Shown: positions 1-8,199 of the stretch, piece after piece
Numbering within the stretch: the first letter of the stretch is position 1
How the letters are laid out: every line of letters starts with the position of its first letter
Assembly: GCA_030374735.1 (NCBI GenBank)
Contig: JASCIV010000255.1
Span: 1-28,685 of the forward strand
Direction of reading: 5' to 3'
Source of the DNA: Gracilaria caudata
Lineage: Eukaryota; Rhodophyta; Florideophyceae; Gracilariales; Gracilariaceae
DNA: 28,685 nt
Made by a program: the position numbers and the translations under genes
The notes under the pieces: model-generated
What the model was told of the DNA's origin: nothing
Seen by the model: the letters and a program-made list of their open reading frames with translations, nothing else
Databases searched by the model: none

Positions 1-87
1 CCCCCCCCCTCCTCCTTCACGCACACCGTCGCGAGCTCGCGCGCGCCAACCGCCGTCCCCAAAATCGCTCTGCAGCGCAAAGCAGCC

Positions 88-918
88 ATGTGTGCCGCCT
101 TCCTCGCGCCCAAACCGCCGCAGCGCGCGCGCCGCGCGCCGCGAGCGCCCTTCATCTCGCGCGTGCGCGCGCGCGACCAGTTTGGGCAGTACGCCGCGCG
201 CGACGTGCAAAAGCTGGAGCAGCAGCGCCGCGTGGCGCTGGCGCACAGCGTCAAACAACATCACCACCACGTGCTGCTCAGTCGTCACGCCGTGTCCGCC
301 TTCCTGCCCGCCGCGCAGCGCTTCCTCGCCTCCGCCGCCACCAAAGCATCGCCGCCGTCGCGCCCGCTGTGGCTGCTGCGCGCGGCGGCGGACCCCACGT
401 TTGGCGCGCTGCGCGGCGAGGAACCCGATCCGCCGCGCGTGATGCTGCTGCAACGCGCCGGCGACGAGCAAAACGTGCACATCACGCAGCGTTGGCTGCG
501 CGCGTTGGACCGCGCTGGACCGGCGTTGTCCACTTTCTCCACGCATTCGGTGACGTATGCGCAGTGGCAAAGTTTTGAACGCGAGCGCTTTGAAGACGCG
601 CTTTTACAGACGCGTTGGGTGGTGGCCATGGAGATTGTGAACGCGGACTGGACCGACGGCGACAGTGTGCAGCGACTGCGGGAGTGCTTGCTGCGACATG
701 GCGAGCGCAGCACGCGCGTGGGCACGGCGTTGGCGTTTGACGTGTTGCAGAGCGTGGTGGAACCGACGTGTTTCAAGACACTCGAGGTGTACGAGTCCGT
801 ACACTGTTTGCAACAACAGCTCAACGATCTCGATGAACAGTTTGACACCGAACTCAAGCCGTGTCGCGCCGCCGTCAATCGCGTGCGTCAGTTATACAGC
901 TGCATCGGAACATCGTGA
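88..918 (+). CDS. ABM-like (dimeric alpha/beta-barrel) domain protein, function unknown
   Basis: Open frame of 276 aa from an ATG preceded by GCAGCC. The first 110 residues are rich in Arg, Ala and His and low in complexity. The C-terminal part from about residue 178 (VVAMEIVNADWTDGD) to about 255 reads like an antibiotic-biosynthesis-monooxygenase (ABM) fold: a starting strand, a helix with LRECLLRHGERS, then ALAFDVLQSVVEPTCFKTLE and VYESVHCLQQQLNDLDEQF. This matches the family pattern 'F-D-V-L-x-x-x-x-(E/D)-P-T-x-F-x-x-x-E-V-(W/Y)-E-S'. ABM domains are small ferredoxin-like folds found in monooxygenases, haem-degrading enzymes and signalling proteins; no catalytic assignment is possible here. 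The N-terminal Arg-rich part could be an organelle leader, but this is weak. The stop lies only 8 bp from the stop of convergent COQ2. I recognise the domain by pattern only; the full protein is unfamiliar. Confidence 0.7.
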   Translation: MCAAFLAPKPPQRARRAPRAPFISRVRARDQFGQYAARDVQKLEQQRRVALAHSVKQHHHHVLLSRHAVSAFLPAAQRFLASAATKASPPSRPLWLLRAAADPTFGALRGEEPDPPRVMLLQRAGDEQNVHITQRWLRALDRAGPALSTFSTHSVTYAQWQSFERERFEDALLQTRWVVAMEIVNADWTDGDSVQRLRECLLRHGERSTRVGTALAFDVLQSVVEPTCFKTLEVYESVHCLQQQLNDLDEQFDTELKPCRAAVNRVRQLYSCIGTS

Positions 919-926
919 AACTGCTT

Positions 927-2048
927 TTACAACACTCTTCCGCACAGAATGCTGGCAAAGATCAACGAGCCCGTCATTTGGTTGCTCAAAAACGCGTGCA
1001 TGCACGCCGCCGGATTGGCCAGATCAACGTGACGCAGATGGAAACCGCCGTGCATCATAGCGGCGGTGATGCCCATGTAATACGTGGTACCGAGCCCTGC
1101 CGAAGCTCCGGCCGCCATCAGCAACGCCATCTGCGCGCCCATGAACGCGCCCAAAATGTGTTTGCTGCGGTCGCCAAACGTGAGCGCAGTGGACGCTAGC
1201 CCAAGCTGTCTGTCGTCGCGCTTGTCCTGATGCGCGTACACCGTGTCATAGATCATAGTCCAGCAAACGCCAGAGCCGTACAACAGCGCGCATGGCAGTG
1301 TGATAGAGCCCGTCACCGCCGTACATGCCAGCAAAGCGCCGCTGTTGAACGTCACTCCAAGCACCGCCTGCGGGTACGCAAAGCGTCGCTTTGCGAGTGG
1401 ATAGAACGTCACCGGTAGCATAGCCAGCGACGCCACCAGAAAGGACGCCTCATTCAAGCAGGTGAGAATGGCCAACGCGCCCATCAACTGCGCCACAACA
1501 AACGCGATGGCGCCATTCACGCTCACCTCGCCCGTCGCCATGGGGCGCCTTCGCGTGCGAGACACGCTGCGATCGATGTCGACGTCCCAGATGTCGTTGA
1601 TGGTGCAGCCGGCGCCGCGCATCAGCGTGGCGCCGGCGTAGAACAGCGGCACAAAATACAGCATCTGCGGGATGGAGGCGTGCACTCCTATGGACCACGC
1701 GCACGGCAGGAACAGCAGATTGATGCCCACGGGCTGGTGCAGACGCATGAGGCGGCCGTACGGCGTGGCGCACAGCGTGCTGTACGCGGCGCTTGCGCGT
1801 TGTTGCAGCGATTTGAGCTGCTCGAACGCGGGCGACGATTGGAGGCTGTCGAACTTGGACGGCGATGGCGGGTGGGTGCTGAGCGCTCGCGCGAACAGAT
1901 GGCGCTGACGGTGGTGCGCGTGAAGCGGCGCGGGGTGTGAGGACGGTGTGGAGGAGGAGAAGCGCCTTCGAAGCAGCAGCGACGAAAGAGACATGACGCG
2001 GGTGCGCGATGCGGGCGTGGCGGGAAGGATGCGTGCAAGCGCAAGCAT
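927..2048 (-). CDS. COQ2: 4-hydroxybenzoate polyprenyltransferase, mitochondrial (COQ2)
   Basis: Protein of 373 aa. UbiA-family membrane prenyltransferase that attaches the polyprenyl tail to 4-hydroxybenzoate in ubiquinone synthesis at the mitochondrial inner membrane. The two aspartate-rich motifs are present: NDIWDVDIDR at residues 151-160 (NDxxDxxxD, binds Mg-prenyl diphosphate) and YDTVYAHQDKRDD at about 267-279, which is diagnostic for COQ2/UbiA 4HB transferases. Between and after them lie hydrophobic segments consistent with 8-9 membrane helices. Residues 1-60 are Arg/Ser-rich with almost no acidic residues (LLLRRRFSSS), as expected of a mitochondrial presequence. Length fits eukaryotic COQ2 (about 370-420 aa). 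Start is the first ATG of the frame. It is convergent with the ABM-like gene, with 8 bp between stop codons. No intron is needed. Confidence 0.95.
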   Translation of the reverse strand: MLALARILPATPASRTRVMSLSSLLLRRRFSSSTPSSHPAPLHAHHRQRHLFARALSTHPPSPSKFDSLQSSPAFEQLKSLQQRASAAYSTLCATPYGRLMRLHQPVGINLLFLPCAWSIGVHASIPQMLYFVPLFYAGATLMRGAGCTINDIWDVDIDRSVSRTRRRPMATGEVSVNGAIAFVVAQLMGALAILTCLNEASFLVASLAMLPVTFYPLAKRRFAYPQAVLGVTFNSGALLACTAVTGSITLPCALLYGSGVCWTMIYDTVYAHQDKRDDRQLGLASTALTFGDRSKHILGAFMGAQMALLMAAGASAGLGTTYYMGITAAMMHGGFHLRHVDLANPAACMHAFLSNQMTGSLIFASILCGRVL

Positions 2049-2258
2049 GGTGCAGTGAGCTTTTGTATGTAGCGCAACGCAACGCGTTTGTTGTGTTTGT
2101 GCGGAAGAACCGGAACGGCACGGAACGGAAACGGCACGGTGAGCGAAATTGGGGGATGCGCGACAACCGGGATCAAATCGTTATGGACCGTTCTGCAAAA
2201 AAAAAACAGAAAAAGGTGCGCGAAAACGGGAGCGCGTTTATACAGCATTATGTATATG

Positions 2259-3023
2259 TTACTTGGTGGGCGTGACCAGTCGATCGCCGGCAACGGGAAG
2301 CACGCTGGCGCTGAAGTTGTCCATGGAGAGCATCATTTTGATGAGCACCATCTTGCGCCCAAGTTCGTCCTCCAGCTTGCGTCTGATGCGCTTGTCCTTC
2401 TCGGGCAACGACGTGACCAATGCCACGTAGTCGTCGATCATGTTCAACGCGCGATCGGCGCCGTGCGGAGGAATCTCCGTATTGTCTGCAAAAAAACAGC
2501 TCAAACGTCAGTGTGTGTGTGCGCGCAAAAAGGGGCGTGAAAAAGGGAGTTGCGTACCGCCAAAGGTGCCAATCATGTCCTCGTGGTCGCGAATGATGCC
2601 CTCAACAAACTCCGCATACGCGTCACTGATCTTGGCCGCCTCCTTCGCCACATACAACTGTCGTACCAGCTCGTACAGCGGCTGCGACTGCATGCGCTCC
2701 GTATGCACGTCGCGATACTGTTCAATCACGGCCGCCGCCTCATCTACGAGCACGTGCAGCGATTCATCCGTGTCCACCCAGTCTGCGCCCTTTGTATACG
2801 CACAGCAGTCAGTAAACGCACACTTCGCAAGCGCGCGCTCTTTTTTCTAATAACACTCTGGAACAAACAACAAAAAGCGTACCATCAGCGCGTCCCACGC
2901 GCGTTGCGCAGACGCGTGCAGCGGCGGCGTGGCGTGTGGTTCGGTGGCGGCCACGCACAGACGGCGCGACGGTGCGCACACTCGCAGCGTGCGCGCAGTG
3001 CGCGCAGCCAAGCAGCGAAGCAT
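2259..3023 (-). CDS. Small spliced gene (3 exons), protein with mitochondrial-type leader, function unknown
   Basis: I propose complement(join(2259..2485,2558..2789,2883..3023)), giving 199 aa. Exon 1 (47 aa) starts MLRCLAARTARTLRVCAPSR, rich in Arg, Ala and Ser with no acid, a typical mitochondrial presequence. Exon 1 ends after ATG in phase 0 and joins GGC GCA GAC TGG (GADWVDTDES). Exon 2 ends in phase 1 inside a Gly/Asp codon and joins exon 3 as GTFG-DNTEIPPHG. Both introns start GTACGC and end AG, and both frames fit without adjustment. The mature part is soluble, charged and mostly helical: residues about 50-130 (VLVDEAAAVIEQYRDVHTER, VRQLYVAKEAAKISDAYAEF) and about 150-185 (KRIRRKLEDELGRKMVLIKM), with no membrane segment and no motif I recognise. 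An organelle matrix or complex-subunit role is an inference from the leader only. An in-frame extension upstream of 3023 contains a poly-Trp run from a CAC/GTG repeat and is unlikely to be coding. Confidence 0.7.
2486..2557 (-). other. Intron 2 of the mitochondrial-leader gene (72 bp)
   Basis: On the minus strand it begins GTACGC and ends TTTTTTTGCAG. An ACTGAC element, a candidate branch site, has its branch A 22 nt before the acceptor end. Removal joins two frames that are otherwise separate (phase 1) into a continuous charged helical sequence. Confidence 0.75.
2790..2882 (-). other. Intron 1 of the mitochondrial-leader gene (93 bp)
   Basis: On the minus strand it begins GTACGC and ends ATACAAAG. 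An ACTGAC candidate branch site has its branch A about 19 nt before the acceptor end. Phase 0: the exon ends with ATG and resumes with GGC. A nearer-looking GCGCAG acceptor at about 2783 would break the frame and was not used. Confidence 0.65.
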
Positions 3024-3483
3024 GCGGATTAGGGCGACCTCGGCGCGCAAGCGCTTTGTTAGATGCAAAGCCACAACACGCCACCACCACCACCACCACG
3101 CACGATGGCGTGCACAGCTCGGTTGATGGGATTTGCCAGTGGCGATGACAATGCTCACAAAGTGGCTTCGGCACCGGTGCGACCGCCATTGGCCCGTGGC
3201 ACGCGTGCGCGGCATGCCCGTACGCCGTACGTGTTTTTCAAATGCGCGCTGTCAGGGCGCCACATCGACAGTCGAATGCAGCGCGTCGCAGACGGTGCTC
3301 CCGTCGCGTGCACCGCAAACGCGCGCTGTCGTACCACCATCATTTCTCTGTCCCCCCCTGTTCCTTTCACCGCACACACCGCGCCCGTCCATCCCCCGCA
3401 CCCGCACCCGCACCCGCACCCGCACCCCCGCGCTTGCAGAACGCGTCGGTGGTTGTCGTTTTCCCCGCGCCTTTTCTGTCCAG
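3024..3483. promoter_or_regulatory. Divergent intergenic region with CCAAT box and (CCCGCA)n repeat
   Basis: 460 bp between the ATG of the minus-strand mitochondrial-leader gene and the preferred ATG of MGDG synthase; presumably a shared bidirectional promoter. It contains GCCATTGGCC (about 3185-3194, a CCAAT box on the minus strand), a (CAC)n run near 3082-3100, and about 5.5 copies of CCCGCA at about 3395-3428. The frame of MGDG synthase stays open through it (in-frame ATGs at 3145 and 3151). A pyrimidine-rich stretch ending TTTTCTGTCCAG lies directly before the ATG at 3484 and would make a good splice acceptor. GTACGC at 3220 is a possible donor, in phase with the ATG at 3145. Confidence 0.5.
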
Positions 3484-4998
3484 ATGGGCGCGTCTCAAAG
3501 CGCCGTCGCGCAACAGCGCGACAAGCCCGAACGCGAGGGTCTGTTACCTACCACCGTCACTTCGCCCTCGCCGCGTGCCATCGACAGTTTTTCCGAGCCG
3601 CCCACTCACAATGACATGACCGCCATTGTACTCCCGCCCACTCCCAACGCCTCCACCGATATCGACAAACCGTTTCACATCCTGGTGCTCATGTCCGACA
3701 CGGGCGGCGGTCACCGCGCCTCTGCGCAGGCGCTCGACGCCGCCTTCGATTCGCTGTATCCGTCGCGCGCCCAAATCACCACCATCGACTTTTGGACCTC
3801 CGTCGCGGGCTTTCCGTTCCACAATTTCCCCCGCCAGTACTCGTACCTAGCGAAGAGGCCGTGGATGTGGAAGTTTGTGTACCTGTGGGCCAAGTTTGCG
3901 CCCACGCGCTGGCTCACGGAGACCGCCTTTTCGCTGTTTTGCCACGCCAAGGTGCGCCGCTACTTCGAGGCCGTCGATCCCGACCTCATCATTTCCGTGC
4001 ATCCGCTCGTCAATACACTGTCGCTGTCGTGTCTCTCCTCCATCAGACGCGTCAAGCGCGCGCCCACTCCGCCGTACGTCATTGTGGTCACCGATCTTGG
4101 CGGCGCCCATCCCACGTGGTTTGATCCGCGTGCCGACATGGTTTACGTGCCGTCAGAGCCGTTGCATCAAGCTGCCATCAGTTCTCTTGTGCCGGAGGAT
4201 CGCATCCGTCTGTTTGGTTTACCCATCCGTCCCGCCTTTTGGCAAGAGTCTCGATCGAAAGCGCAGCTTCGGGTGGAACTGGGCATGGCTCTCAACATTC
4301 CTGCCGTGCTTCTGGTCGGTGGTGGCGATGGTGTGGGTGGTCTCAAGGCAATTGCCATTGCAATGGCTGCGCGAATCGCCGAAAACTGCGGTTCATCTGC
4401 CGCGCAGCTCGTGGTTGTGTGTGGGAAGAACAAGTCTCTGTTGAAACGCTTGCAAGCCACCAGCTGGCCAATCCCCGTCATTCTCAAAGGTTTTGTCAAT
4501 AACATGAGCGAGTGGATGTCCGCTTGTGATGTGCTGTGTTCGAAAGCTGGCCCAGGTACCATTGCCGAGGCGTGGATTCGCGGCTTGCCAATTATACTCA
4601 CAGGCTTTTTACCCGGTCAAGAGGAAGGCAATGTGCAGCTGGTCACGGAGTCTGGCAGTGGCGAATTCCATTCACAGCCAGACGACATAGCGGAATGCGC
4701 TGCAAAATGGATCAGCGACCCGGAATTGCGCGCTGCGATTGCAGAGCGGGCCAAAAGTCTTGGCAGACCCAAGTCGTGTCTGGAGATTGCGTCCGACGTT
4801 TGGGACATTGGTCAACAAAGACAGAGAGAACGCGATGCATTCCGGCTACGCGCGTTGTCTTCTCCGAGTCAACACATTCCGAATGGGTACATTGCCATGG
4901 CCAGATTTTACGTTGCCAACGGTTTCAGAAGTATACAGAGAAGCTTTCGATCTGCGTTTGGTTATTCCAGCGTTGAAATCACTGGCCAACGTGAATGA
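3484..4998 (+). CDS. MGD1: Monogalactosyldiacylglycerol (MGDG) synthase
   Basis: 504 aa from the ATG at 3484. GT28-type glycosyltransferase that transfers galactose from UDP-Gal to diacylglycerol, making the main lipid of plastid membranes. The N-terminal domain carries HILVLMSDTGGGHRASA (about 65-81), the signature of plant-type MGD synthases, followed by the FPRQYSYLAKRPWMWKFVY region and VVTDLGGAHPTWF (acceptor side). The C-terminal UDP-sugar domain has LLVGGGDGVGGL, VVCGKN, a conserved LKGFVNNMSEWM and SKAGPGTIAEA at about 353-363. After about residue 440 a Gln/Arg-rich tail is less conserved. The frame is open upstream to 3133 (ATGs at 3145, 3151) through a repeat-rich stretch. I prefer 3484 because conserved sequence begins about 60 residues later and the upstream sequence looks like a leader region. 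From 3484 the protein begins MGASQS, an N-myristoylation-like motif. If an upstream ATG is used, an Arg-rich extension could act as a plastid leader. Confidence 0.93.
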   Translation: MGASQSAVAQQRDKPEREGLLPTTVTSPSPRAIDSFSEPPTHNDMTAIVLPPTPNASTDIDKPFHILVLMSDTGGGHRASAQALDAAFDSLYPSRAQITTIDFWTSVAGFPFHNFPRQYSYLAKRPWMWKFVYLWAKFAPTRWLTETAFSLFCHAKVRRYFEAVDPDLIISVHPLVNTLSLSCLSSIRRVKRAPTPPYVIVVTDLGGAHPTWFDPRADMVYVPSEPLHQAAISSLVPEDRIRLFGLPIRPAFWQESRSKAQLRVELGMALNIPAVLLVGGGDGVGGLKAIAIAMAARIAENCGSSAAQLVVVCGKNKSLLKRLQATSWPIPVILKGFVNNMSEWMSACDVLCSKAGPGTIAEAWIRGLPIILTGFLPGQEEGNVQLVTESGSGEFHSQPDDIAECAAKWISDPELRAAIAERAKSLGRPKSCLEIASDVWDIGQQRQRERDAFRLRALSSPSQHIPNGYIAMARFYVANGFRSIQRSFRSAFGYSSVEITGQRE

Positions 4999-5502
4999 GG
5001 CCGTGTTGCTTGTATTCGCTCCGCTTCAGGGCGTACTTATCTTGTCTATACGTATCTATAGCCCGTTTGTCTTGTACAACTCTTTTTCATTTTTGCGAGC
5101 ATGTGTATCATGCTCCACGGTCAAGTCACGTTTCCGCGTGTCTTACAAAGGCATTTGAGATGCCTTTTCGACTCGTTGCGAGATGTGATTATGGTAAAGC
5201 ACCATATGTGTACTGCAAGCTTACAACGGCCACAAACATCATCGCCCTCTACACCACGTAAAAGAGCAAGGCAAGAGGCAACTTCAGTTTATAACTTTCA
5301 CTCCCCAAGTGCTCTCAACAACAAGCAATGGAACACAATGGAACAGTCCAGCAGCGCCTCGAATGCAACAATGGTTTACGAGGGCAGTGGGGCAAAATAC
5401 ATGCGCTGCTTCTCGTGGTTTCTGCACGCGCTCGTCAGTGTGGCGACACTCAAATGCGTTATGTCTCAGGCAAATCGTAGAGCACATCTTTGAGTGAAAG
5501 CG

Positions 5503-5853
5503 TCACACAGTAACGCTGCGCTCCCCTTGTCTGATATGGTCGAGCCACTGCTTACGACTTGGAAGTGCGAGCAACGCCTGTTGTACGCTACCTTTGCACA
5601 TTTGTTGGCGAACAAAAGCCGTTTTCAGCGCACTCAAGGTTTTGTTCCATACTGGGAGAACTGTTGGTGGTTTCCCAGGCTTTGCAGGTGTGGAGTTTCT
5701 GTAAAAGCAGACACCATTTTGAACGTCCCTCGCTGGCAAAGGGGACAGCTTTTCCACTTCCGGAACACTGCGTTTCCGATGACGTGCCATACTAAATTTG
5801 GCGACGCCGAAGAGCTCAAGCTCAGCAGAATGAATTGCATCTGTTATGGCCAT
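5503..5853 (-). CDS. Doubtful small ORF, 116 aa, unknown
   Basis: ATG-started frame in the gene-poor stretch. The protein (MAITDAIHSAELELFGVAKF at the start) has a balanced composition with Pro, Ser, Ala and Lys, including HRKRSVPEVEKLSPLPARD, and reads more like a protein than the antisense frame, which is also open for about 125 codons but is rich in Trp and Cys and lacks an ATG at its start. No domain is recognised. It could be a fragment of a decayed mobile element or chance. It has no clear promoter and its neighbours give no clue. Confidence 0.22.
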   Translation of the reverse strand: MAITDAIHSAELELFGVAKFSMARHRKRSVPEVEKLSPLPARDVQNGVCFYRNSTPAKPGKPPTVLPVWNKTLSALKTAFVRQQMCKGSVQQALLALPSRKQWLDHIRQGERSVTV

Positions 5854-6894
5854 TCAACGGGTTGGTCATAAGCCAATCCCAATAACTTGAGAGCTACAAC
5901 GAACTGAAAACGTCTACCCTGTTTCTCGAAGAACTACGGGTCTTTATAACGAAATGTTTATGGATAACTCTAGTTACTTCTGCAAATACTTTTAAGACCA
6001 CCCCCTTGCGCAACTGGACTACGACGAACGTCAAAAAAGAAACGGCTAGTGATAAAAACATGGCCGCAAGCCTGCACTCCTACGCTAGTCTCTTCAGGGA
6101 AACCTAACCATATATGAAGGACAAGTTGCGCTTGTCCGAGTAATTTCATTCTTGTCCTGTGCATGCACCGGCTTGATAGCTGCAAGGCCAAAAAAAGGGG
6201 TTTCTGTCCGTTACCCTTGTAAATAGTCGGCCTGTTGTATATAGTTCAGTTATAGCCGGCATGCGTGATCTCCTCCTCTTTTCAAAGAGACCAGATATCT
6301 CGAAGAAATGGCGGCACGAAATGCCGCCTTTGTTGGTCGGAGAACCCTCTCTGGGGTTTTTTACCGCGCCCCTTCAACTTCTCCTCTATTATGGTCTGCC
6401 GCCCCTTATTCTTCGGCGCCATAGAACAATCTACATATATTTCTCTCTCTCTCTCTTAAGAAAGGCCAAAAGCTTTTGACTGGCCCCTTGCACGTTGATG
6501 AAATTGCAAACTGGTCCGTATTAAAACGCAAACTCTGAGAAATACTGCTCCAGCCCAACCCATAGGAACAAGGCCGTGCAAATAGCTTACGTGATTCAGA
6601 GCTTTTGTCTGTGTTCTTCTGTTGACGATGAGTGCGACCCGATAGAAAAGAAGAAGAAACGCAAAGCACGTTCTGATTGCAATCGCACATGAAACAGAGC
6701 AGCAATCGAATTGTCTATATCCTTGATTCCCCTCTGTTCTGAATGTAGTCAAAACACACATCTTTCCCAGGCTTGAATGACTTCGTAATAGCTCTTTTGA
6801 GCTTAAATGTTATCAACTTGATTGATACCCAGTGTGGAACATTATGTTTTAAGATGCCCGAAGAGAACTATTTAAAGAAGGTTATACTTGCCTT

Positions 6895-7058
6895 CTCTTC
6901 GTGTACGTAGAGATTTAGTTGTTGCTGATATCATCAAAAAGTAGACTGAAAAGATGTTAAACGCACACACACGGGACGACTCATTGTTCCACCTCTTCGT
7001 GACCGTGAAGGTCTTGTTGTTGCTGATATTGTTAGAAAATGGCCTAGAACAGTGTTGG
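6895..7058. repeat. Two diverged direct copies, 98 bp apart
   Basis: The copies start at about 6895 and 6993. Both begin CTCTTCGTG and share GTTGTTGCTGATAT at the same ungapped offset, with partial similarity continuing for about 20 bp (ct-gaa-a--gtt). The intervening and remaining bases are diverged. Probably an old local duplication. Confidence 0.45.
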
Positions 7059-7190
7059 CCTTCCTCGCGAGAGAAACCCTCTGCGCTTAGTTCTAAGTAA
7101 GCTAGATCTGCCTATAAAAGAGAGATTCTCTAAGAAAGAGAGAGAAAAGATGTTTCGCAATAATCACGCTTCAGTGCTCACAAAAAGACA

Positions 7191-7216
7191 TATATATGTA
7201 TACGCATACATATATA
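7191..7216. repeat. Perfect 11-bp inverted repeat, 4-nt loop
   Basis: Arms TATATATGTAT (7191-7201) and ATACATATATA (7206-7216) are exact reverse complements around the loop ACGC. It would form an AT-rich hairpin or cruciform. No gene is attached to it, so a role as terminator or origin element is speculation. Confidence 0.8.
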
Positions 7217-7641
7217 CCCAGTGAGAGTCTTTTCGACACGTCAAAAATGTGAGAGCATCCAACAATAGTAAAGGATTCAAAGTTACACAAAGCTTGTGGC
7301 AATTACCTCAAGCAAAATATCTACCGATGTTTGCTTCGGTTCTTTTTCTTAAGAACCTATCGCTTTCCCAGACACGCTACACTGGTATGGATTATCTCAG
7401 TAAAAATCATGCGTGGAATGCCGTCGCGAAGACAGGACAGCTTTCAGCTGATCTTGTTTGGCGGGTGCGCAAATCGTTTAAACAAAAAGTGTGTTTTCGA
7501 GGAGGTGTTGGAGTCTTTTACTACCTTTTACTGCCTATTACGGGTTATTGCCATTTATCTTGAGGTCCCTATGTCATTCGAAGAAGAAGCCCTCATTCTA
7601 ATCCCGACGAAATGACACATTTTTGGCCTTTCTACAGAGAG

Positions 7642-7662
7642 AAAACTTTCTTTGAAAGTTTT
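7642..7662. repeat. Perfect 9-bp inverted repeat, 3-nt loop
   Basis: Arms AAAACTTTC (7642-7650) and GAAAGTTTT (7654-7662) are exact reverse complements around TTT. It lies in non-coding sequence about 540 bp upstream of NAD synthetase. Confidence 0.75.
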
Positions 7663-8199
7663 ACTACAGCTCAGTAATTAGAGGCTGTTGTCCACAATAA
7701 AGAAGAAGAAGAAATGACACATCAAGTGTTCTCTCCCACAACAACATAAAATGTAATGATTCGCTGAGGTCTGGACTCCGGGTAAAAAATATTTCCACAT
7801 TTGCTACTTTTGAAGAAAACCTTCACACCGTGCATGCATAGCTGTGAAGGTGCCACCTCCGCTTCCGAAGTTCCGAGTCCATGTTGCCCCCTTAATCTAC
7901 GGTTTCATTTTCTTCTTCGTTCTTCTCGTGCACTCCAGCACCGTGCCTCAACTGTTCTAGATTTCGAGAAGGTCTTGATTAGACTCATTGCGTGAGCAAA
8001 CTGGGACGTGCTTTTATTTAATCTATTGCAGTAAGCCACATCTGTATTGCTTCCTTTTCTGAACGAGAGCGCACGGTGAAGACGGATTAAGAAGGCTCCT
8101 TCTGGACGTAATTCGTCCGGATCCTGCTGTGGTTTATGGCTATGTAAGATCCACCCCCTTTTCCTCGAACCACTTGTCGCGGAAGGGAGCATTTCTATC

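Larger units (their letters stand above)
4999..8199. other. AT-richer gene-poor region with hairpins and simple repeats
   Basis: 3.2 kb between MGDG synthase and NAD synthetase with no recognisable gene. Base composition is visibly lower in GC than both flanks. Contents: a doubtful small ORF (5503-5853, minus), a (CT)n tract at about 6440-6456, two diverged direct copies near 6895 and 6993, a perfect 11-bp inverted repeat at 7191-7216, a perfect 9-bp inverted repeat at 7642-7662, and GAA runs near 7580 and 7695. The short element GAAATGACACAT occurs at about 7609 and 7710. All other short open frames look random. I see no tRNA, rRNA or known small RNA signature. The last 100 bp will include the NAD synthetase promoter and 5' UTR, but no clear TATA box is seen. 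Confidence 0.6.

Noticed and set aside
7663..7700. tRNA-like A-box (CAGCTCAGTAATTAGAGG)
   Set aside because: No acceptor-stem pairing, no anticodon arm and no GTTCGAATC B-box follows.
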